A stretch of 64,000 bases of DNA from Legionella maioricensis (GCF_023618015.1 NZ_JAJKBJ010000014.1:1-64000), one strand, 5' to 3'. Numbered from the stretch's first letter, positions 35,484 through 45,818 are shown. Notes: generated by a model from the sequence alone, not told the origin. Numbers and translations are program-made.

Positions 35484-36893
35484 GTGAATAATTCAGGACA
35501 ATTTGTATTTCCACGGATGGGACATGTAGAGCAAATTCATTTTGTTGGTATTGGTGGGGTCGGTATGTGTGGTATTGCCGAAGTATTGCATAATCAGGGC
35601 TACCGCATTACCGGCTCTGATATTGGCGAAAGCGCTACTGTGCAACGCTTGAGATCCTTGGGAATTCAGGTTTATATCGGACACCGGGTAGAAAATATCA
35701 AAGGTGCTGATGTGGTGGTTCGCTCTTCAGCGGTTGATATGAATAATCCTGAAATTTCAGCAGCACGGGAATTAATGATTCCGGTAATCCCAAGAGCTGC
35801 GATGCTTGCCGAATTAATGAGATTCCGGCATGGGATTGCTATAGCTGGAACTCATGGTAAAACAACAACTACCAGTCTGGTGAGCAGTCTACTGGCTGAA
35901 GGGGGATTAGATCCCAGCTTTGTTATTGGTGGTAAATTAAATAGCTGTGGTACTAATGCTCAATTAGGTAAATCAGCCTATTTTGTTGTTGAGGCTGACG
36001 AAAGCGATGCTTCCTTCTTGTTTTTAAAACCCATGATGGCAGTGGTTACTAATATAGATGCTGACCACATGGATACTTATGAAGATAGTTTTGATAAGTT
36101 AAGAACAACTTTTGTTGAGTTTCTCCATCATTTGCCTTTTTATGGTTTAGCTGTGGTGTGTATTGAAGATGAAGAGATTTGCCGAATTCTCCCGGCCATT
36201 CAAAGACCCACTTTAACTTATGGATTCAAAGAAGAAGCGCATTATCGTGCGGTGGATTGGACCCAAAACGAGATGTTAAGTCAGTTTACAGTCATCAGAC
36301 CGGCACCTCATTTACCATTAACCATCCAGTTTCAGTATCCTGGCCGTCATAATGTACTAAATGCCTTGGCTTCAATTGCTATTGCTACGGAAGTGGGTGT
36401 TGATGATGATTCCATTATACGTGGTCTGAAAAAATTTCAGGGGGTAGGGCGTCGTTTCCAGATGTTGGGTGAAAAACAATTTGAGAACGGTTCTGCTATT
36501 GTGGTTGATGATTACGGACATCATCCTCAAGAAATTTTATCCACCATCGATGCCTTCAGACGAGTTTGGCCTAATAAGCGTTTAGTCCATGTGTTTCAAC
36601 CGCATCGTTATACCCGAACTCAATCGTTGCATAGTCAATTTGTTGACGTGTTGAGTCTCGCTGATGAATTATTATTATTTGACATTTATGCGGCAGGTGA
36701 AACCGCCATTCCGGGTATCACGAGCGAAAGCCTGGCGGATAAAATCAGGGCTAATGATAAAAAAGTAACTTTGGTGAATGAACAATCGCTTAAAGCACGG
36801 CTGGATGAATATATTAAAGATGGTGATGTTATTCTGATGCAAGGTGCTGGAAGTATCGGTCAAATGGCAGTGAACCTGATGAAAAAAATGTGA
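35484..36893 (+). CDS. murC: UDP-MurNAc--L-Ala ligase MurC
   Basis: 469 residues from a GTG at 35484 with a strong AAGGGGGA upstream. The first Mur ligase adds L-alanine to UDP-MurNAc. The nucleotide-sugar loop is HFVGIGGVGMCGIAEVL (near residue 20), the ATP loop AGTHGKTTTTSLVSS, and VVDDYGHHPQEI marks the C-terminal domain. The ORF is intact to the stop. It stands between ftsW and a murB remnant, so it is flanked on both sides by losses relative to the usual murG-murC-murB order. Confidence 0.97.
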   Translation: MNNSGQFVFPRMGHVEQIHFVGIGGVGMCGIAEVLHNQGYRITGSDIGESATVQRLRSLGIQVYIGHRVENIKGADVVVRSSAVDMNNPEISAARELMIPVIPRAAMLAELMRFRHGIAIAGTHGKTTTTSLVSSLLAEGGLDPSFVIGGKLNSCGTNAQLGKSAYFVVEADESDASFLFLKPMMAVVTNIDADHMDTYEDSFDKLRTTFVEFLHHLPFYGLAVVCIEDEEICRILPAIQRPTLTYGFKEEAHYRAVDWTQNEMLSQFTVIRPAPHLPLTIQFQYPGRHNVLNALASIAIATEVGVDDDSIIRGLKKFQGVGRRFQMLGEKQFENGSAIVVDDYGHHPQEILSTIDAFRRVWPNKRLVHVFQPHRYTRTQSLHSQFVDVLSLADELLLFDIYAAGETAIPGITSESLADKIRANDKKVTLVNEQSLKARLDEYIKDGDVILMQGAGSIGQMAVNLMKKM

Positions 36894-36901
36894 GAGTCGG
36901 C

Positions 36902-37066
36902 ATGAGCATAATGGAGAAAGGCGACGTTGCTAATTTTATTATCAATCAACACGGTTCTGCATCAGCTGCTGATATTGAAGCATTGATTCATTTGGTGCAA
37001 ACTAAAGTTCGTGAGCAAACAACTATTGAGATGATTCACGAAGTACATATTATTGGAGACTGTTAA
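36902..37066 (+). pseudogene. murB: C-terminal remnant of MurB (UDP-N-acetylenolpyruvoylglucosamine reductase)
   Basis: A 54-residue frame, ATG to TAA, lies exactly where murB belongs. It reads EKGDVANFIINQHGSASAAD, then [20 protein letters not shown] and HEVHIIGDC. This matches the last 50 or so residues of MurB (the usual pattern is SEKHANFIVN, a GxATAxD turn, LIxxVxxxV, and ExExxxIG). The FAD-binding domain and the rest of the substrate domain are missing, so it cannot reduce enolpyruvyl-UDP-GlcNAc. It starts 8 bases after the murC stop, and its TAA overlaps the ddl ATG by one base. A weak GAG lies upstream, so it may still be translated. The identity is clear from the pattern; deletion is inferred. 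Confidence 0.85.
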
Positions 37067-38160
37067 TGTCTAAATCGGTCAACCTCGTTTTGCTGTACGG
37101 TGGAAAATCTGGAGAGCATGAAGTTTCATTAATTTCAGCAGCATCGGTTCTTGCTCATTTGAATGCTGATAAATACAACATCATTCCAGTGGCCATGGAT
37201 AAAAATGGTCAATTTCATTTGCACCACTACCATGATTTGCTGGCTTATAAAGAGAAGCTTCCTGTAGTAACCGAACATTCAAAACCTTTGGAAAGTTTGC
37301 TTATTAATGGGCGTTTATCTGTTGAGGCTGATGTTGTATTCCCCGTAGTGCATGGGCCTTTATATGAAGATGGCTGTTTGCAAGGATTGCTTGAGTTGGC
37401 TGATGTGGCGTATGTAGGCTGCGATGTATTAGCTTCTGCTATTGGTATGGATAAGGATATGGCCAGACGATTAGCCTGTATTAATGGTCTTAAATCAGCA
37501 AAATATAAATTACTCTCCTGGCACACTAGCGCGAGTGAAAGACATCAATTTTGCAGTGAAGTCGCAGCTGAATTCGGATGGCCACTATTTGTTAAACCTT
37601 GTTCTTTAGGTTCCAGTGTCGGGATTCACAAAGCAAAAAATATGGCCGAATTAGTTGCTGCAGTTGATGATGCTTTACGTTACGACGAAGAAATTTTAAT
37701 CGAAGAATTTATCCAGGGCCGCGAAATTGAGTTAGCCGTATTAGAAAATACGCTCCCTTCTGCCCAGCCAAGAGTCTCTAATGTGGGTGAAATTCGAGTA
37801 AACCATCCTGATGGTTTTTATTCTTACACTGCGAAATATTTAGAAAGTGGTCAAACCGATTTAATTATTCCTGCTTCTTTAAGCAATAAGCTGAATGAAC
37901 GATTAAAACAGGCCGCAGCAGATATTTTTACTCGTTTAAAATGTAAGGGCATGGCTCGAGTAGATTTCTTTGTCAATGATAAGACAGAAGAGATTTATTT
38001 TAATGAACTCAATACCCTGCCGGGCTTTACTTCCATCAGTATGTATCCCAAATTATGGCAGGCAACCGGTTTGGCCTATCCTGATTTGCTTGATGAACTG
38101 ATTAATATTGCTACAACCCATCATCAATGCCGTCAACATTTAGTGACTAATTACCTGTGA
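37066..38160 (+). CDS. ddl: D-alanine--D-alanine ligase
   Basis: 364 residues of the ATP-grasp family. It makes the D-Ala-D-Ala dipeptide used by MurF. The N-terminus reads [17 protein letters not shown], with the family serine and the HE pair. [14 protein letters not shown] is the glycine loop, and [17 protein letters not shown] is the magnesium and D-Ala site. The ATG overlaps the murB-remnant stop, and its own TGA overlaps the ftsQ GTG. The gene is longer than the roughly 305-residue DdlB type, closer to DdlA length. Confidence 0.95.
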   Translation: MSKSVNLVLLYGGKSGEHEVSLISAASVLAHLNADKYNIIPVAMDKNGQFHLHHYHDLLAYKEKLPVVTEHSKPLESLLINGRLSVEADVVFPVVHGPLYEDGCLQGLLELADVAYVGCDVLASAIGMDKDMARRLACINGLKSAKYKLLSWHTSASERHQFCSEVAAEFGWPLFVKPCSLGSSVGIHKAKNMAELVAAVDDALRYDEEILIEEFIQGREIELAVLENTLPSAQPRVSNVGEIRVNHPDGFYSYTAKYLESGQTDLIIPASLSNKLNERLKQAAADIFTRLKCKGMARVDFFVNDKTEEIYFNELNTLPGFTSISMYPKLWQATGLAYPDLLDELINIATTHHQCRQHLVTNYL

Positions 38161-38897
38161 GTGAGCATATTAAAAAAAGAGGGAATAACTCAAGTGGCCT
38201 TGGTTACACAGGGGTATTGCTGTTATTGATCGTCAGCGCCTTGTTTTTAGCTGGTCGTTTAGGTTATTTGTATCTAGCAGACTCCGAACGCTTTCCTATC
38301 ACTACGATTAAAGTGGCTGCAAGTTATCAACATGTGACTCATAAGGAGTTAGAAACGGTATTAGCCAAATATTTGGATGCCAGTTTTTTTTCTTTACCGG
38401 TTAGCCGATTACAAAATGAATTAAATGCTATTAATTGGGTTGATACTGCCTATGTAGAGCGTGTATGGCCGGATACCTTAAAAATAAAGCTTGTTGAGAA
38501 GACTCCTGTCGCAGTGTGGGGGGATGCTTTAATGACTGAAGATGGCAAATTATTTAATCAAGGGGGAATTCCACCCGATTTGAATATACCCAAATTAAAA
38601 GGTCCACCATCTCAGCAGTTAGAAGTCTTACAAGTTTATGAAAAATTGAGTAAGATATTATCAGCGTATGGATTAAAAGCGTCTGGATTGCATTTACGCG
38701 ACAATCAGACGTGGATATTAATCCTGGGTAGCGACATAAAAATATACTTAGGAAAGAAAGAGTTAGAAGCGCGATTGCAGCGTTTTTGTAAAGCATATCC
38801 TGCAGTATTTGCTGAAAAGGCAGATCAGTTGGCTAGCGTGGATTTACGGTATCCACGTGGAATGGCAGTGCAGTGGAAACAACAAACGGGACGATAA
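38157..38897 (+). CDS. ftsQ: Cell division protein FtsQ
   Basis: 246 residues from a GTG overlapping the ddl stop by 4 bases. A short basic cytoplasmic tail (HIKKRGN) precedes one membrane segment (residues 18-36, [17 protein letters not shown]). A periplasmic POTRA domain follows ([20 protein letters not shown]) and then the FtsQ domain ([20 protein letters not shown]). It links FtsB/FtsL to the divisome. ftsA starts on its stop codon (TAATG). Confidence 0.95.
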   Translation: MSEHIKKRGNNSSGLGYTGVLLLLIVSALFLAGRLGYLYLADSERFPITTIKVAASYQHVTHKELETVLAKYLDASFFSLPVSRLQNELNAINWVDTAYVERVWPDTLKIKLVEKTPVAVWGDALMTEDGKLFNQGGIPPDLNIPKLKGPPSQQLEVLQVYEKLSKILSAYGLKASGLHLRDNQTWILILGSDIKIYLGKKELEARLQRFCKAYPAVFAEKADQLASVDLRYPRGMAVQWKQQTGR

Positions 38898-40135
38898 TGG
38901 CTAAAAAATCAGAAAAAAATATTATCACTGGATTGGATATTGGCACTTCAAAAATTATTGCCTTAATTGGTGAAGTAACTACCGATGGAGCCATTGAAAT
39001 CATTGGAATTGGTCGTCATCCTTCTCGCGGATTAAAACGCGGGGTTGTTGTCGATATAGAAGCCACGGTGAACTCTATCCAACGAGCGGTGCAGGAAGCA
39101 GAGCTAATGGCGGGCTGTGAAGTAAGAACGGTGTATGCGGGCATTGCTGGCAGTCATATACGCAGTTTAAATTCACACGGTATTGTCGCCATTCGTGATA
39201 AAGAGGTATCTCAAGCTGATGTGGAGCGGGTCATTGATGCCGCGAAAGCGGTGGCCATACCCGCTGATCAAAAAATTCTGCATATACTGCCGCAGGAATT
39301 TATCATCGATCATCAGGGAAGTATTCGTGAACCCATAGGCATGGCTGGGGTGCGGCTCGAATCTCGAGTGCATATAGTGACTGGGTCAGTCAGTTCTGCG
39401 CAAAATATCGTGAAATGCGTGCGTCGCTGTGGCTTAGAGGTTAATGACATCATTCTTGAGCAATTGGCATCAAGTCATGCGGTGCTTACTGAAGATGAGA
39501 AAGATCTGGGGGTGTGCCTCATTGATATCGGTGGTGGCACTACCGATATAGCCATATTTTCCGAAGGAGCGATTCAACACACTTCGGTAATACCCATAGC
39601 TGGCGATCAGGTAACCAACGACATCGCCATGGCTTTACGCACCCCAACAAAAGCTGCAGAATCAATTAAGATTACTCATGCCTATGCTTTACCCGAGTTA
39701 GCCAATGCGAATCAAATGTTGGAAGTTGCCAGCGTCAACGACAGGCCCGGAAGAAAAATTTCCGCTAAAGCATTGTCTGATGTGGTTGCGGCACGATACG
39801 AAGAATTATTTTCTCTGGTACGTAATGAGTTACGTCGCAGCGGGTTTGAGGATCGAATGGCCGCAGGTATTGTTTTAACGGGGGGCGCTTCAAATATAAG
39901 AGGTGCCATTGAACTTGCTGAACTTTGTTTTGAGATGCCGGTAAGAAAGGGCTGCGCTCATTATGTATCTGGTTTGGCGGAGGCTACTGAAAATCCTTCT
40001 TTTGCTACAGGTGTTGGTTTATTGCTTCATGGATTCCAACAGCAGTATGAAGGAAGTTATAATGTGCCTGCAATGAGCGATAATTCCAAGAGCATGTGGT
40101 CGCGAATGAAAGAATGGTTTCAAGGCAATTTTTAA
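38897..40135 (+). CDS. ftsA: Cell division protein FtsA
   Basis: 412 residues. I start at ATG 38897, overlapping the ftsQ stop, because the actin-fold phosphate-1 loop then lies near the N-terminus (ITGLDIGTSKIIALIGE). A start 8 codons upstream is possible but has no support. ATPase features include LIDIGGGTTDIAIF (phosphate 2) and VLTGGASNIRGA. The last residues SMWSRMKEWFQGNF are the amphipathic helix that anchors FtsA to the membrane. FtsA binds the FtsZ tail next to ZipA. Confidence 0.97.
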   Translation: MAKKSEKNIITGLDIGTSKIIALIGEVTTDGAIEIIGIGRHPSRGLKRGVVVDIEATVNSIQRAVQEAELMAGCEVRTVYAGIAGSHIRSLNSHGIVAIRDKEVSQADVERVIDAAKAVAIPADQKILHILPQEFIIDHQGSIREPIGMAGVRLESRVHIVTGSVSSAQNIVKCVRRCGLEVNDIILEQLASSHAVLTEDEKDLGVCLIDIGGGTTDIAIFSEGAIQHTSVIPIAGDQVTNDIAMALRTPTKAAESIKITHAYALPELANANQMLEVASVNDRPGRKISAKALSDVVAARYEELFSLVRNELRRSGFEDRMAAGIVLTGGASNIRGAIELAELCFEMPVRKGCAHYVSGLAEATENPSFATGVGLLLHGFQQQYEGSYNVPAMSDNSKSMWSRMKEWFQGNF

Positions 40136-40168
40136 CGAATTATCTATATTTTTACCAACAGTTTGAAA

Positions 40169-40191
40169 TATACTCAATCACAATGAGTATA
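40169..40191. other. Short hairpin in the ftsA-ftsZ gap
   Basis: TATACTCA (40169-40176) faces TGAGTATA (40184-40191) with a 7-base loop, 34 bases after the ftsA stop and 77 before ftsZ. It could attenuate readthrough, process the mRNA, or bind a regulator of an ftsZ promoter. No T-run follows. Confidence 0.5.
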
Positions 40192-40267
40192 AGATCTGGG
40201 GTTGCATCGTTATGCAACAAAAACGTATTAAGCAGAGAAAAAGCAGCACACTAGGGGAGACAGGGGT

Positions 40268-41482
40268 ATGTTTGAATTAATGGAAAGCAGCCAACTAGAT
40301 AATAATGCCGTAATTAAGGTGGTTGGTGTTGGCGGTGGCGGTGGAAACGCTGTTGAACATATGGTTGCTGAAAATATAGATGGCGTCGAATTTATTTGTG
40401 CCAATACTGACGCACAAGCATTAAAGGCATCTAATGCCAAAATCCACATTCAATTAGGTGACGAGCTGACTAAAGGTTTAGGTGCTGGTGCCAATCCACA
40501 AATTGGTCGTGAGGCAGCAGAAGAAGACCGAGATCACATTAGAGAAATCTTAAGTGGTGCGGACATGGTCTTTATTACTGCCGGAATGGGGGGCGGTACA
40601 GGCACAGGAGCGGCTCCGGTTTTTGCAGAAATAGCAAAAGAACTTGGTATTTTGACCGTTGCTGTAGTAACCAAACCTTTTTCTTTCGAAGGCAAACAAC
40701 GTGCATTGGCCGCTGAAGAGGGTATTCGTCGTCTGGCAGAACATGTGGATTCACTCATTACTATTCCGAATAACAAGCTCTTAAGTGTTTTGGGTAAAAA
40801 CATTAGCTTACTCAATGCGTTTAAAGCAGCGAACAATGTTTTACTTGGAGCAGTAAAAGGAATATCTGATTTAATTACTCGTCCAGGTTTGATCAACGTC
40901 GATTTTGCTGACGTACGTACTGTGATGTCTGAGATGGGCATGGCAATGATGGGTACTGGTAGTGCGGTAGGTGAGCAACGAGCACGTCAGGCCGCTGAAG
41001 CAGCTATCGCATCCCCCTTATTAGAAGACGTCAATTTCTCAGGTGCTCGTGGAATATTAGTCAATATTACCGCAGGCCTTGATATGTCAATCGGTGAATT
41101 TGAAGAGGTGGGTGACGTTGTTAAAGAATTTATTTCAGATGATGCGACTGTGGTGGTAGGAACAGTAATTGATCCGGAAATGACAGAGGAAATGCGGGTG
41201 ACTGTAATTGTAACCGGATTAGGTGACGCAAGACAGCGCCATCAACAGCAGCAGCCTCAGCAGGCACAACAACATCATAGAGCACGTTTGATTGAATCCA
41301 CAAGAAGCGATGGCTCTTTGGATTATCATCAATTAGACAGGCCTGCCGTTATTCGTAAACAAGCGCAAACGGCAACCACGTCTTCAGCAAGTGCTACACC
41401 AAAACAAAATAATGATGGTGTTCCAGATGTTGATTATCTTGATATCCCTGCTTTTTTACGTCGTCAAGAGGAAGTCCAGTAA
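40268..41482 (+). CDS. ftsZ: Cell division protein FtsZ
   Basis: 404 residues. This tubulin-like GTPase forms the division ring. [15 protein letters not shown] and the tubulin signature [18 protein letters not shown] (near residue 110) bind GTP. The T7 loop reads [11 protein letters not shown]. After residue 318 a Gln/His-rich linker leads to the conserved tail [12 protein letters not shown], the docking site for FtsA and ZipA. AGGGGAGACAGG precedes the ATG. Confidence 0.98.
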   Translation: MFELMESSQLDNNAVIKVVGVGGGGGNAVEHMVAENIDGVEFICANTDAQALKASNAKIHIQLGDELTKGLGAGANPQIGREAAEEDRDHIREILSGADMVFITAGMGGGTGTGAAPVFAEIAKELGILTVAVVTKPFSFEGKQRALAAEEGIRRLAEHVDSLITIPNNKLLSVLGKNISLLNAFKAANNVLLGAVKGISDLITRPGLINVDFADVRTVMSEMGMAMMGTGSAVGEQRARQAAEAAIASPLLEDVNFSGARGILVNITAGLDMSIGEFEEVGDVVKEFISDDATVVVGTVIDPEMTEEMRVTVIVTGLGDARQRHQQQQPQQAQQHHRARLIESTRSDGSLDYHQLDRPAVIRKQAQTATTSSASATPKQNNDGVPDVDYLDIPAFLRRQEEVQ

Positions 41483-41765
41483 CGAGCTATTTGGTGCAGA
41501 TCGAGCAACTTAGAGGAACAAAAAAGCAAAACATTTTGAGAGACTCTAGTTGCTCAAGCCGCACCGAACCTGATTGTTGATGAGATTTAATAAGTTTCTG
41601 TCGGTTTGAAAAAAAATGTATCTTTGCTGAGTGCTTTATTGATTAGGATAATAATAAGTCAAATATTGTGGAAAAAGATAAAAAAATTAGACTAATCAAT
41701 AAATTGTTGCTAAGATCAAGAGGTTTTTGCGCGCAAAATAAATACAGAAGAAAGGTGAGCACTGA

Positions 41766-42680
41766 ATGACAAAACAAAGAACTCCTAAAAAGGTGATCCA
41801 AGCTACGGGTGTTGGATTGCATTCCGGTGAGAAAGTGCTTTTAACCTTGCGCCCGGCCCCTGTGAATACAGGTATCGTTTTTAGAAGAGTCGATCTGTCA
41901 CCAGTAGTAGAGATCCCTGCATCTTATGAATATGTTGGTGATACCATGCTATGTACTACGTTACATCATGGAACAGTCAAAATTGCTACAGTAGAACATC
42001 TTTTATCTGCGTTGGCAGGTTTGGGTATCGATAATGCCTATATTGATGTCAATGCACCCGAATTACCCATTATGGATGGTAGTGCCGCTCCTTTTGTCTT
42101 CCTTATTCAATCTGCAGGTATTAAAGAACAGCATGCGGCTAAGAAATACATTCGAATCCTTAAACCCATTCGGGTTGAGGACAACGGAAAATATGTCCAA
42201 TTTAAACCCCATAACGGATATAAAATTTCATTCACTATTGATTTTGACCATCCTGTATTTAATGACAAGCCGCAAACAGTCAGTTTTGACTTTTCTGGCA
42301 CCTCTTATGTGAAAGAAGTCTGCCGAGCAAGAACATTTGGATTCCTTTCCGATTATGAAAAATTACGCGAATGTGATTTGGCTAAAGGTGGCAGTTTGGA
42401 TAACGCCATAGTTGTTGATGATTATCGCGTTCTTAATGAAGATGGTTTACGTTTTGAATCAGAATTTGTTACTCATAAAGTACTGGATGCTATTGGAGAT
42501 TTATACCTCTTGGGTTCCAGTTTAATTGGAGCATTCGAAGGCTATAAATCAGGTCACGAGTTGAATAACAGGTTATTACGTGAGTTAATGGTAAGACAGG
42601 ATGCTTGGGAATATACCTATTTTGATACAGAAAATTATTTATCTATCCCACAACCTGATTTTTATCCTGTTGAGGCCTAG
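41766..42680 (+). CDS. lpxC: UDP-3-O-acyl-GlcNAc deacetylase LpxC
   Basis: 304 residues, full length. This zinc enzyme commits precursors to lipid A. Zinc ligands are H78 in [11 protein letters not shown], and the histidine and aspartate of [15 protein letters not shown]. The catalytic histidine lies in [20 protein letters not shown] and CRARTFGF are further family signatures. AGAAAGGTGAGC precedes the ATG. It ends the division cluster, as in many gammaproteobacteria, and a hairpin follows. The 283-base gap from ftsZ is AT-rich and should hold its own promoter. Confidence 0.98.
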   Translation: MTKQRTPKKVIQATGVGLHSGEKVLLTLRPAPVNTGIVFRRVDLSPVVEIPASYEYVGDTMLCTTLHHGTVKIATVEHLLSALAGLGIDNAYIDVNAPELPIMDGSAAPFVFLIQSAGIKEQHAAKKYIRILKPIRVEDNGKYVQFKPHNGYKISFTIDFDHPVFNDKPQTVSFDFSGTSYVKEVCRARTFGFLSDYEKLRECDLAKGGSLDNAIVVDDYRVLNEDGLRFESEFVTHKVLDAIGDLYLLGSSLIGAFEGYKSGHELNNRLLRELMVRQDAWEYTYFDTENYLSIPQPDFYPVEA

Positions 42681-42742
42681 CCAAGATTAGGTTAAGAGAG
42701 TTCCTCTTCCTCATTATTGTCAAAGTTTATTTTGCATGACTT

Positions 42743-42767
42743 AAACTCATTGCATGCCAATGAGTTT
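42743..42767 (+). terminator. Hairpin after lpxC
   Basis: AAACTCATTG (42743-42752) pairs perfectly with CAATGAGTTT (42758-42767) over a 5-base loop. A weak GATTTTA follows. It is a plausible terminator of the division cluster. Confidence 0.6.
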
Positions 42768-42920
42768 GATTTTACTGCGCTACTGCGTTGATTTAAAAAT
42801 AGGATATACATCATCGCATCGCTAATACCTGAAAAACAGATCTCATGAATTAAGATATACTGTGAAACATATCAAAATTAAATGGTTAATCATCAATTTT
42901 AGACGCTACGGAGTTGCCGA

Positions 42921-44957
42921 ATGAAACTTAATATAAGACTTTTAACCCTTAGTTTGATTTGTGGTTCTTCAATCAGTTATGCAAGTCCTGATATTACAAA
43001 AACGCAACCCAATGACCCACTTCATCTTGATTGGCTAAATACCAGTGTATCACCCGCACAGGATTTTTATGCTTACGCCAATGGTAACTGGCAAAAGAAT
43101 CATCCTATTCCGGCCGAGTATTCATCCTGGGGTACGTTTAATCTGGTCAATGAGAAAGTTTTGGATATCATTCACCAAATGCTTATAAAAGCCTCGGAAA
43201 ATAGCAAAGCCAAACCAGGGAGTATAGAACAGAAAGTAGGTGATTTTTATTATAGTGGTATGGATGAAGCAAGTATTAATCGACTGGGCATTACTCCTTT
43301 GCAGGCCGAATTTGCTAAAATCGATGCTATTAAGACTTTATCTGATCTGCAACAGGTGCTTACCCATCTGCATCAGATTGGTGTGGATGCTTTGTACGGT
43401 TTTGGCAGTATGCAAGACTTTAAAGACAGCAATTTAATGATTGGCGCTTTGGTGCAAAGTGGTCTGGGACTGCCGGATAGGGATTACTATTTGAAAGATA
43501 ATCCTAAATTCAAGCAGATACGCGAAGCATATGTTGACCACATTACTAAAATGTTTGAGTTGCTAGGCGATAATCCGGACAAGGCAGCAAGCGAAGCAAA
43601 AACAGTAATGGATATAGAAACCAAATTAGCCACTGCTTCTATGTCGCAAATTGATCAACGCGATCCGCATGCAATTTATCATATGATGACCCTCGCCGAC
43701 TTGGAAAAAACAACTCCTAATTTCTCCTGGCCCCAGTTTTTTAAGGCCGTAGGTCAAGAAAAGAATAAAAATATTAATTTGGCCATGCCAGAATTTTTTA
43801 AAGCGGCAAATGAACTCTTAAAAACAATTCCTATTGACCAATGGAAAACCTATTTGCGTTGGCACTTACTCGATAGCTTTGCTGCTTATCTATCAAAGCC
43901 ATTTGTTGACCAGAACTTTAAGATGGTAAGTGCCTTAAATGGCGCAGAAAAAATATTACCTCGCTGGAAACGGGTGGTTAATGTTGAAAATGCGGCTTTG
44001 GGATTTGCCATTGGAAAATTGTATGTCGAAAAATATTTTTCCCCTGCTTCTAAAGAAGCGGTCCTGGAGATGCTTAAGAATATCAGAGCGGTTCTTCGCG
44101 AAGACATTAATACTCTAAACTGGATGACACCAGAAACTCGCCAAGCCGCACTTAAAAAATTGGATTTGATGGAAGAGCGTGTCGGATATCCTAGCAAGTG
44201 GTGGGATTATACCACTTTAAAAGTGGATAGAGGTCCTTATGTATTAAACGTCATCAGAGCAAATGAATTTTTGATCAAGCGTGATCTGAATAAAATCGGT
44301 AAACCTATAGACAGAAGTGAATGGGGAATGACGCCACAAACAATCAATGCTTATTATGATCCCTCCATGAATAATCTGAATATACCGGCAGGAATCTTGC
44401 AAACACCATTTTTTGATCCCAATGCCCCTGCAGCGTTGAATTATGGATCTATTGGTTTTGTGATGGGGCACGAAATGACTCATGGTTTTGATGATCAGGG
44501 GGCAAAATTTGATGGCCACGGTAATTTAAAAAATTGGTGGACCCCCAGTGATTTAGCCAAATTCAATAAAGCCACGGAATGCATTGTTAATCAATTTTCT
44601 GGATATGTAGTTGATGGTGATATGCATGTACAAGGAAAGTTGGTTGTGGGTGAGGCTACGGCCGATTTAGGCGGTATTACCATCGCTTATCGAGCATTTC
44701 ATCGCTCAAAGGAATATAAAAATGCCAAGACCATTAATGGTATGACCCCTGATCAGCAATTCTTTTTAGGCACAGCGCATGTCTGGGCAACGAATATCAG
44801 ACCTCAGCAACTGCGCAATCAAGTGACTACTGATCCTCACCCTCCTGCTCAATACAGGGTAAATGGAAGCCTAGCAAATATTCCCCAATTTCAACAGGCC
44901 TTTAATATTCCGGATCATAGTCCTATGGTTAACGAGAACCGCTGTGTTATTTGGTAA
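42921..44957 (+). CDS. Secreted M13 (neprilysin/PepO-type) metallopeptidase
   Basis: 678 residues. Residues 1-21 are a signal peptide (LLTLSLICGSSISYA). A PepO-type N-terminal half follows (DFYAYANGNWQKNHPIPAEYS), then the catalytic half: HEMTH with H517, E518 and H521, NAYYDPSMNNLNIPAGILQ upstream, and third zinc ligand E578 in GEATADLGG. The C-terminus VNENRCVIW is like the conserved CxxW end of the family. M13 enzymes cut small peptides. The protein acts in the periplasm or outside the cell. It stands alone between lpxC and a repeat. Confidence 0.95.
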   Translation: MKLNIRLLTLSLICGSSISYASPDITKTQPNDPLHLDWLNTSVSPAQDFYAYANGNWQKNHPIPAEYSSWGTFNLVNEKVLDIIHQMLIKASENSKAKPGSIEQKVGDFYYSGMDEASINRLGITPLQAEFAKIDAIKTLSDLQQVLTHLHQIGVDALYGFGSMQDFKDSNLMIGALVQSGLGLPDRDYYLKDNPKFKQIREAYVDHITKMFELLGDNPDKAASEAKTVMDIETKLATASMSQIDQRDPHAIYHMMTLADLEKTTPNFSWPQFFKAVGQEKNKNINLAMPEFFKAANELLKTIPIDQWKTYLRWHLLDSFAAYLSKPFVDQNFKMVSALNGAEKILPRWKRVVNVENAALGFAIGKLYVEKYFSPASKEAVLEMLKNIRAVLREDINTLNWMTPETRQAALKKLDLMEERVGYPSKWWDYTTLKVDRGPYVLNVIRANEFLIKRDLNKIGKPIDRSEWGMTPQTINAYYDPSMNNLNIPAGILQTPFFDPNAPAALNYGSIGFVMGHEMTHGFDDQGAKFDGHGNLKNWWTPSDLAKFNKATECIVNQFSGYVVDGDMHVQGKLVVGEATADLGGITIAYRAFHRSKEYKNAKTINGMTPDQQFFLGTAHVWATNIRPQQLRNQVTTDPHPPAQYRVNGSLANIPQFQQAFNIPDHSPMVNENRCVIW

Positions 44958-44961
44958 AGTC

Positions 44962-45048
44962 GTAGCCCGTATTAGCGCAGCGTAATACGGGAATGTCTTT
45001 GGCTCAGTGCAGCGACATCCCTGATTACGCTATGCTAATCCAGGCTAC
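44962..45048. repeat. Extragenic palindrome pair (GTAGCCCG type)
   Basis: GTAGCCCGTATTAGCGCAGC on the left faces GATTACGCTATGCTAATCC followed by AGGCTAC on the right. It lies 5 bases after the M13 gene stop and fills the gap to the convergent RWP-RK-like gene. Confidence 0.8.
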
Positions 45049-45095
45049 AAACCATGTATACAGTGGCTCGTCAGCAACATTTAAGTAAATAGTGT

Positions 45096-45533
45096 TTAGC
45101 GCAGTTTAGGGGCGCTTTCTTCTACATTCTCAAATCCTTGGCGAAAAGCTACTTTAAGTGCGAACAAGGTAATTTTATCTACTTCTTTAACATTTTCTAG
45201 AGAGGCTTTATTAATTATATTTTCTAATTTTGTCGCAACTTGTCCTTTTTTTATAGGTTCAATAGCTGCATTATTTTCTGCATCCTCATAAGAGCTACCT
45301 ACATCCCAGCGTCCCAACTTGCATTCATAAAATCTCCTTTTTAATGTTGAAATACTAACACCGAGAACTTCAGCTGCTTTATGTTGCCGAAACATCGAGA
45401 CACGCGCTAAATCTGAGGTTGAAAGATGTATTTTATTTTTTCTCTCGTGAGGCTTTTCTATGCCTACAATAGCGGCACTACTTTTTCTCTTGTCGGTACT
45501 TTCTTTAGTATGACCAATATTTTTATTTGTCAT
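45096..45533 (-). CDS. RWP-RK-like domain protein
   Basis: 145 residues. The ATG follows a strong GAGGAGA. Residues 36-78 match the RWP-RK pattern well: hydrophobic LSTSDLARVSMF, then HKAAEVLGVSISTLKRRF, then ECKLGRWDV, equivalent to the eukaryotic AAKxLGVxxTxLKxxCRxxGIxRWP. The N-terminus is basic (KNKIHL preceded by KPHERK) and the rest is helical with an acidic stretch. RWP-RK domains bind DNA in plants, green algae and amoebae and are rare in bacteria. I infer gene capture from a protist host, with a possible role as a nucleus-targeted effector. A bacterial helix-turn-helix of another family is the alternative. Confidence 0.7.
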   Translation of the reverse strand: MTNKNIGHTKESTDKRKSSAAIVGIEKPHERKNKIHLSTSDLARVSMFRQHKAAEVLGVSISTLKRRFYECKLGRWDVGSSYEDAENNAAIEPIKKGQVATKLENIINKASLENVKEVDKITLFALKVAFRQGFENVEESAPKLR

Positions 45534-45818
45534 TTTAGATTCTCCTCAAAAACACAGATGAATAATATAAATTAATATAAATAAATTCAACAAGTTGGCT
45601 TGAATTTGGAACTTTATGAAAAAAATTGGCTCAGTAGCGTAGGGCAGTGTCTTGTCCTAATAATGGATTTTAAAGCATGACTAAATCGTAGGGGCACAAG
45701 CCAACTACAATGACCACGCAAGATGATGATAAACTTTGCTATAGTTAAATTATTAACAGATAGAAAAGCCAAACATTCTTGAAAACGGACAAGGAATTTA
45801 AAAGAAGGGGCTATTATT

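Noticed and set aside
40534-40941. 135-residue frame antisense to ftsZ
   Set aside because: It lies wholly within the intact ftsZ gene, has no recognisable domain and no start signal.
45545-45590. Direct repeat TTTATATTA before the RWP-RK-like gene as a PmrA box
   Set aside because: Half-sites lack the CTTAAT core and have a 10-base instead of 11-base period.
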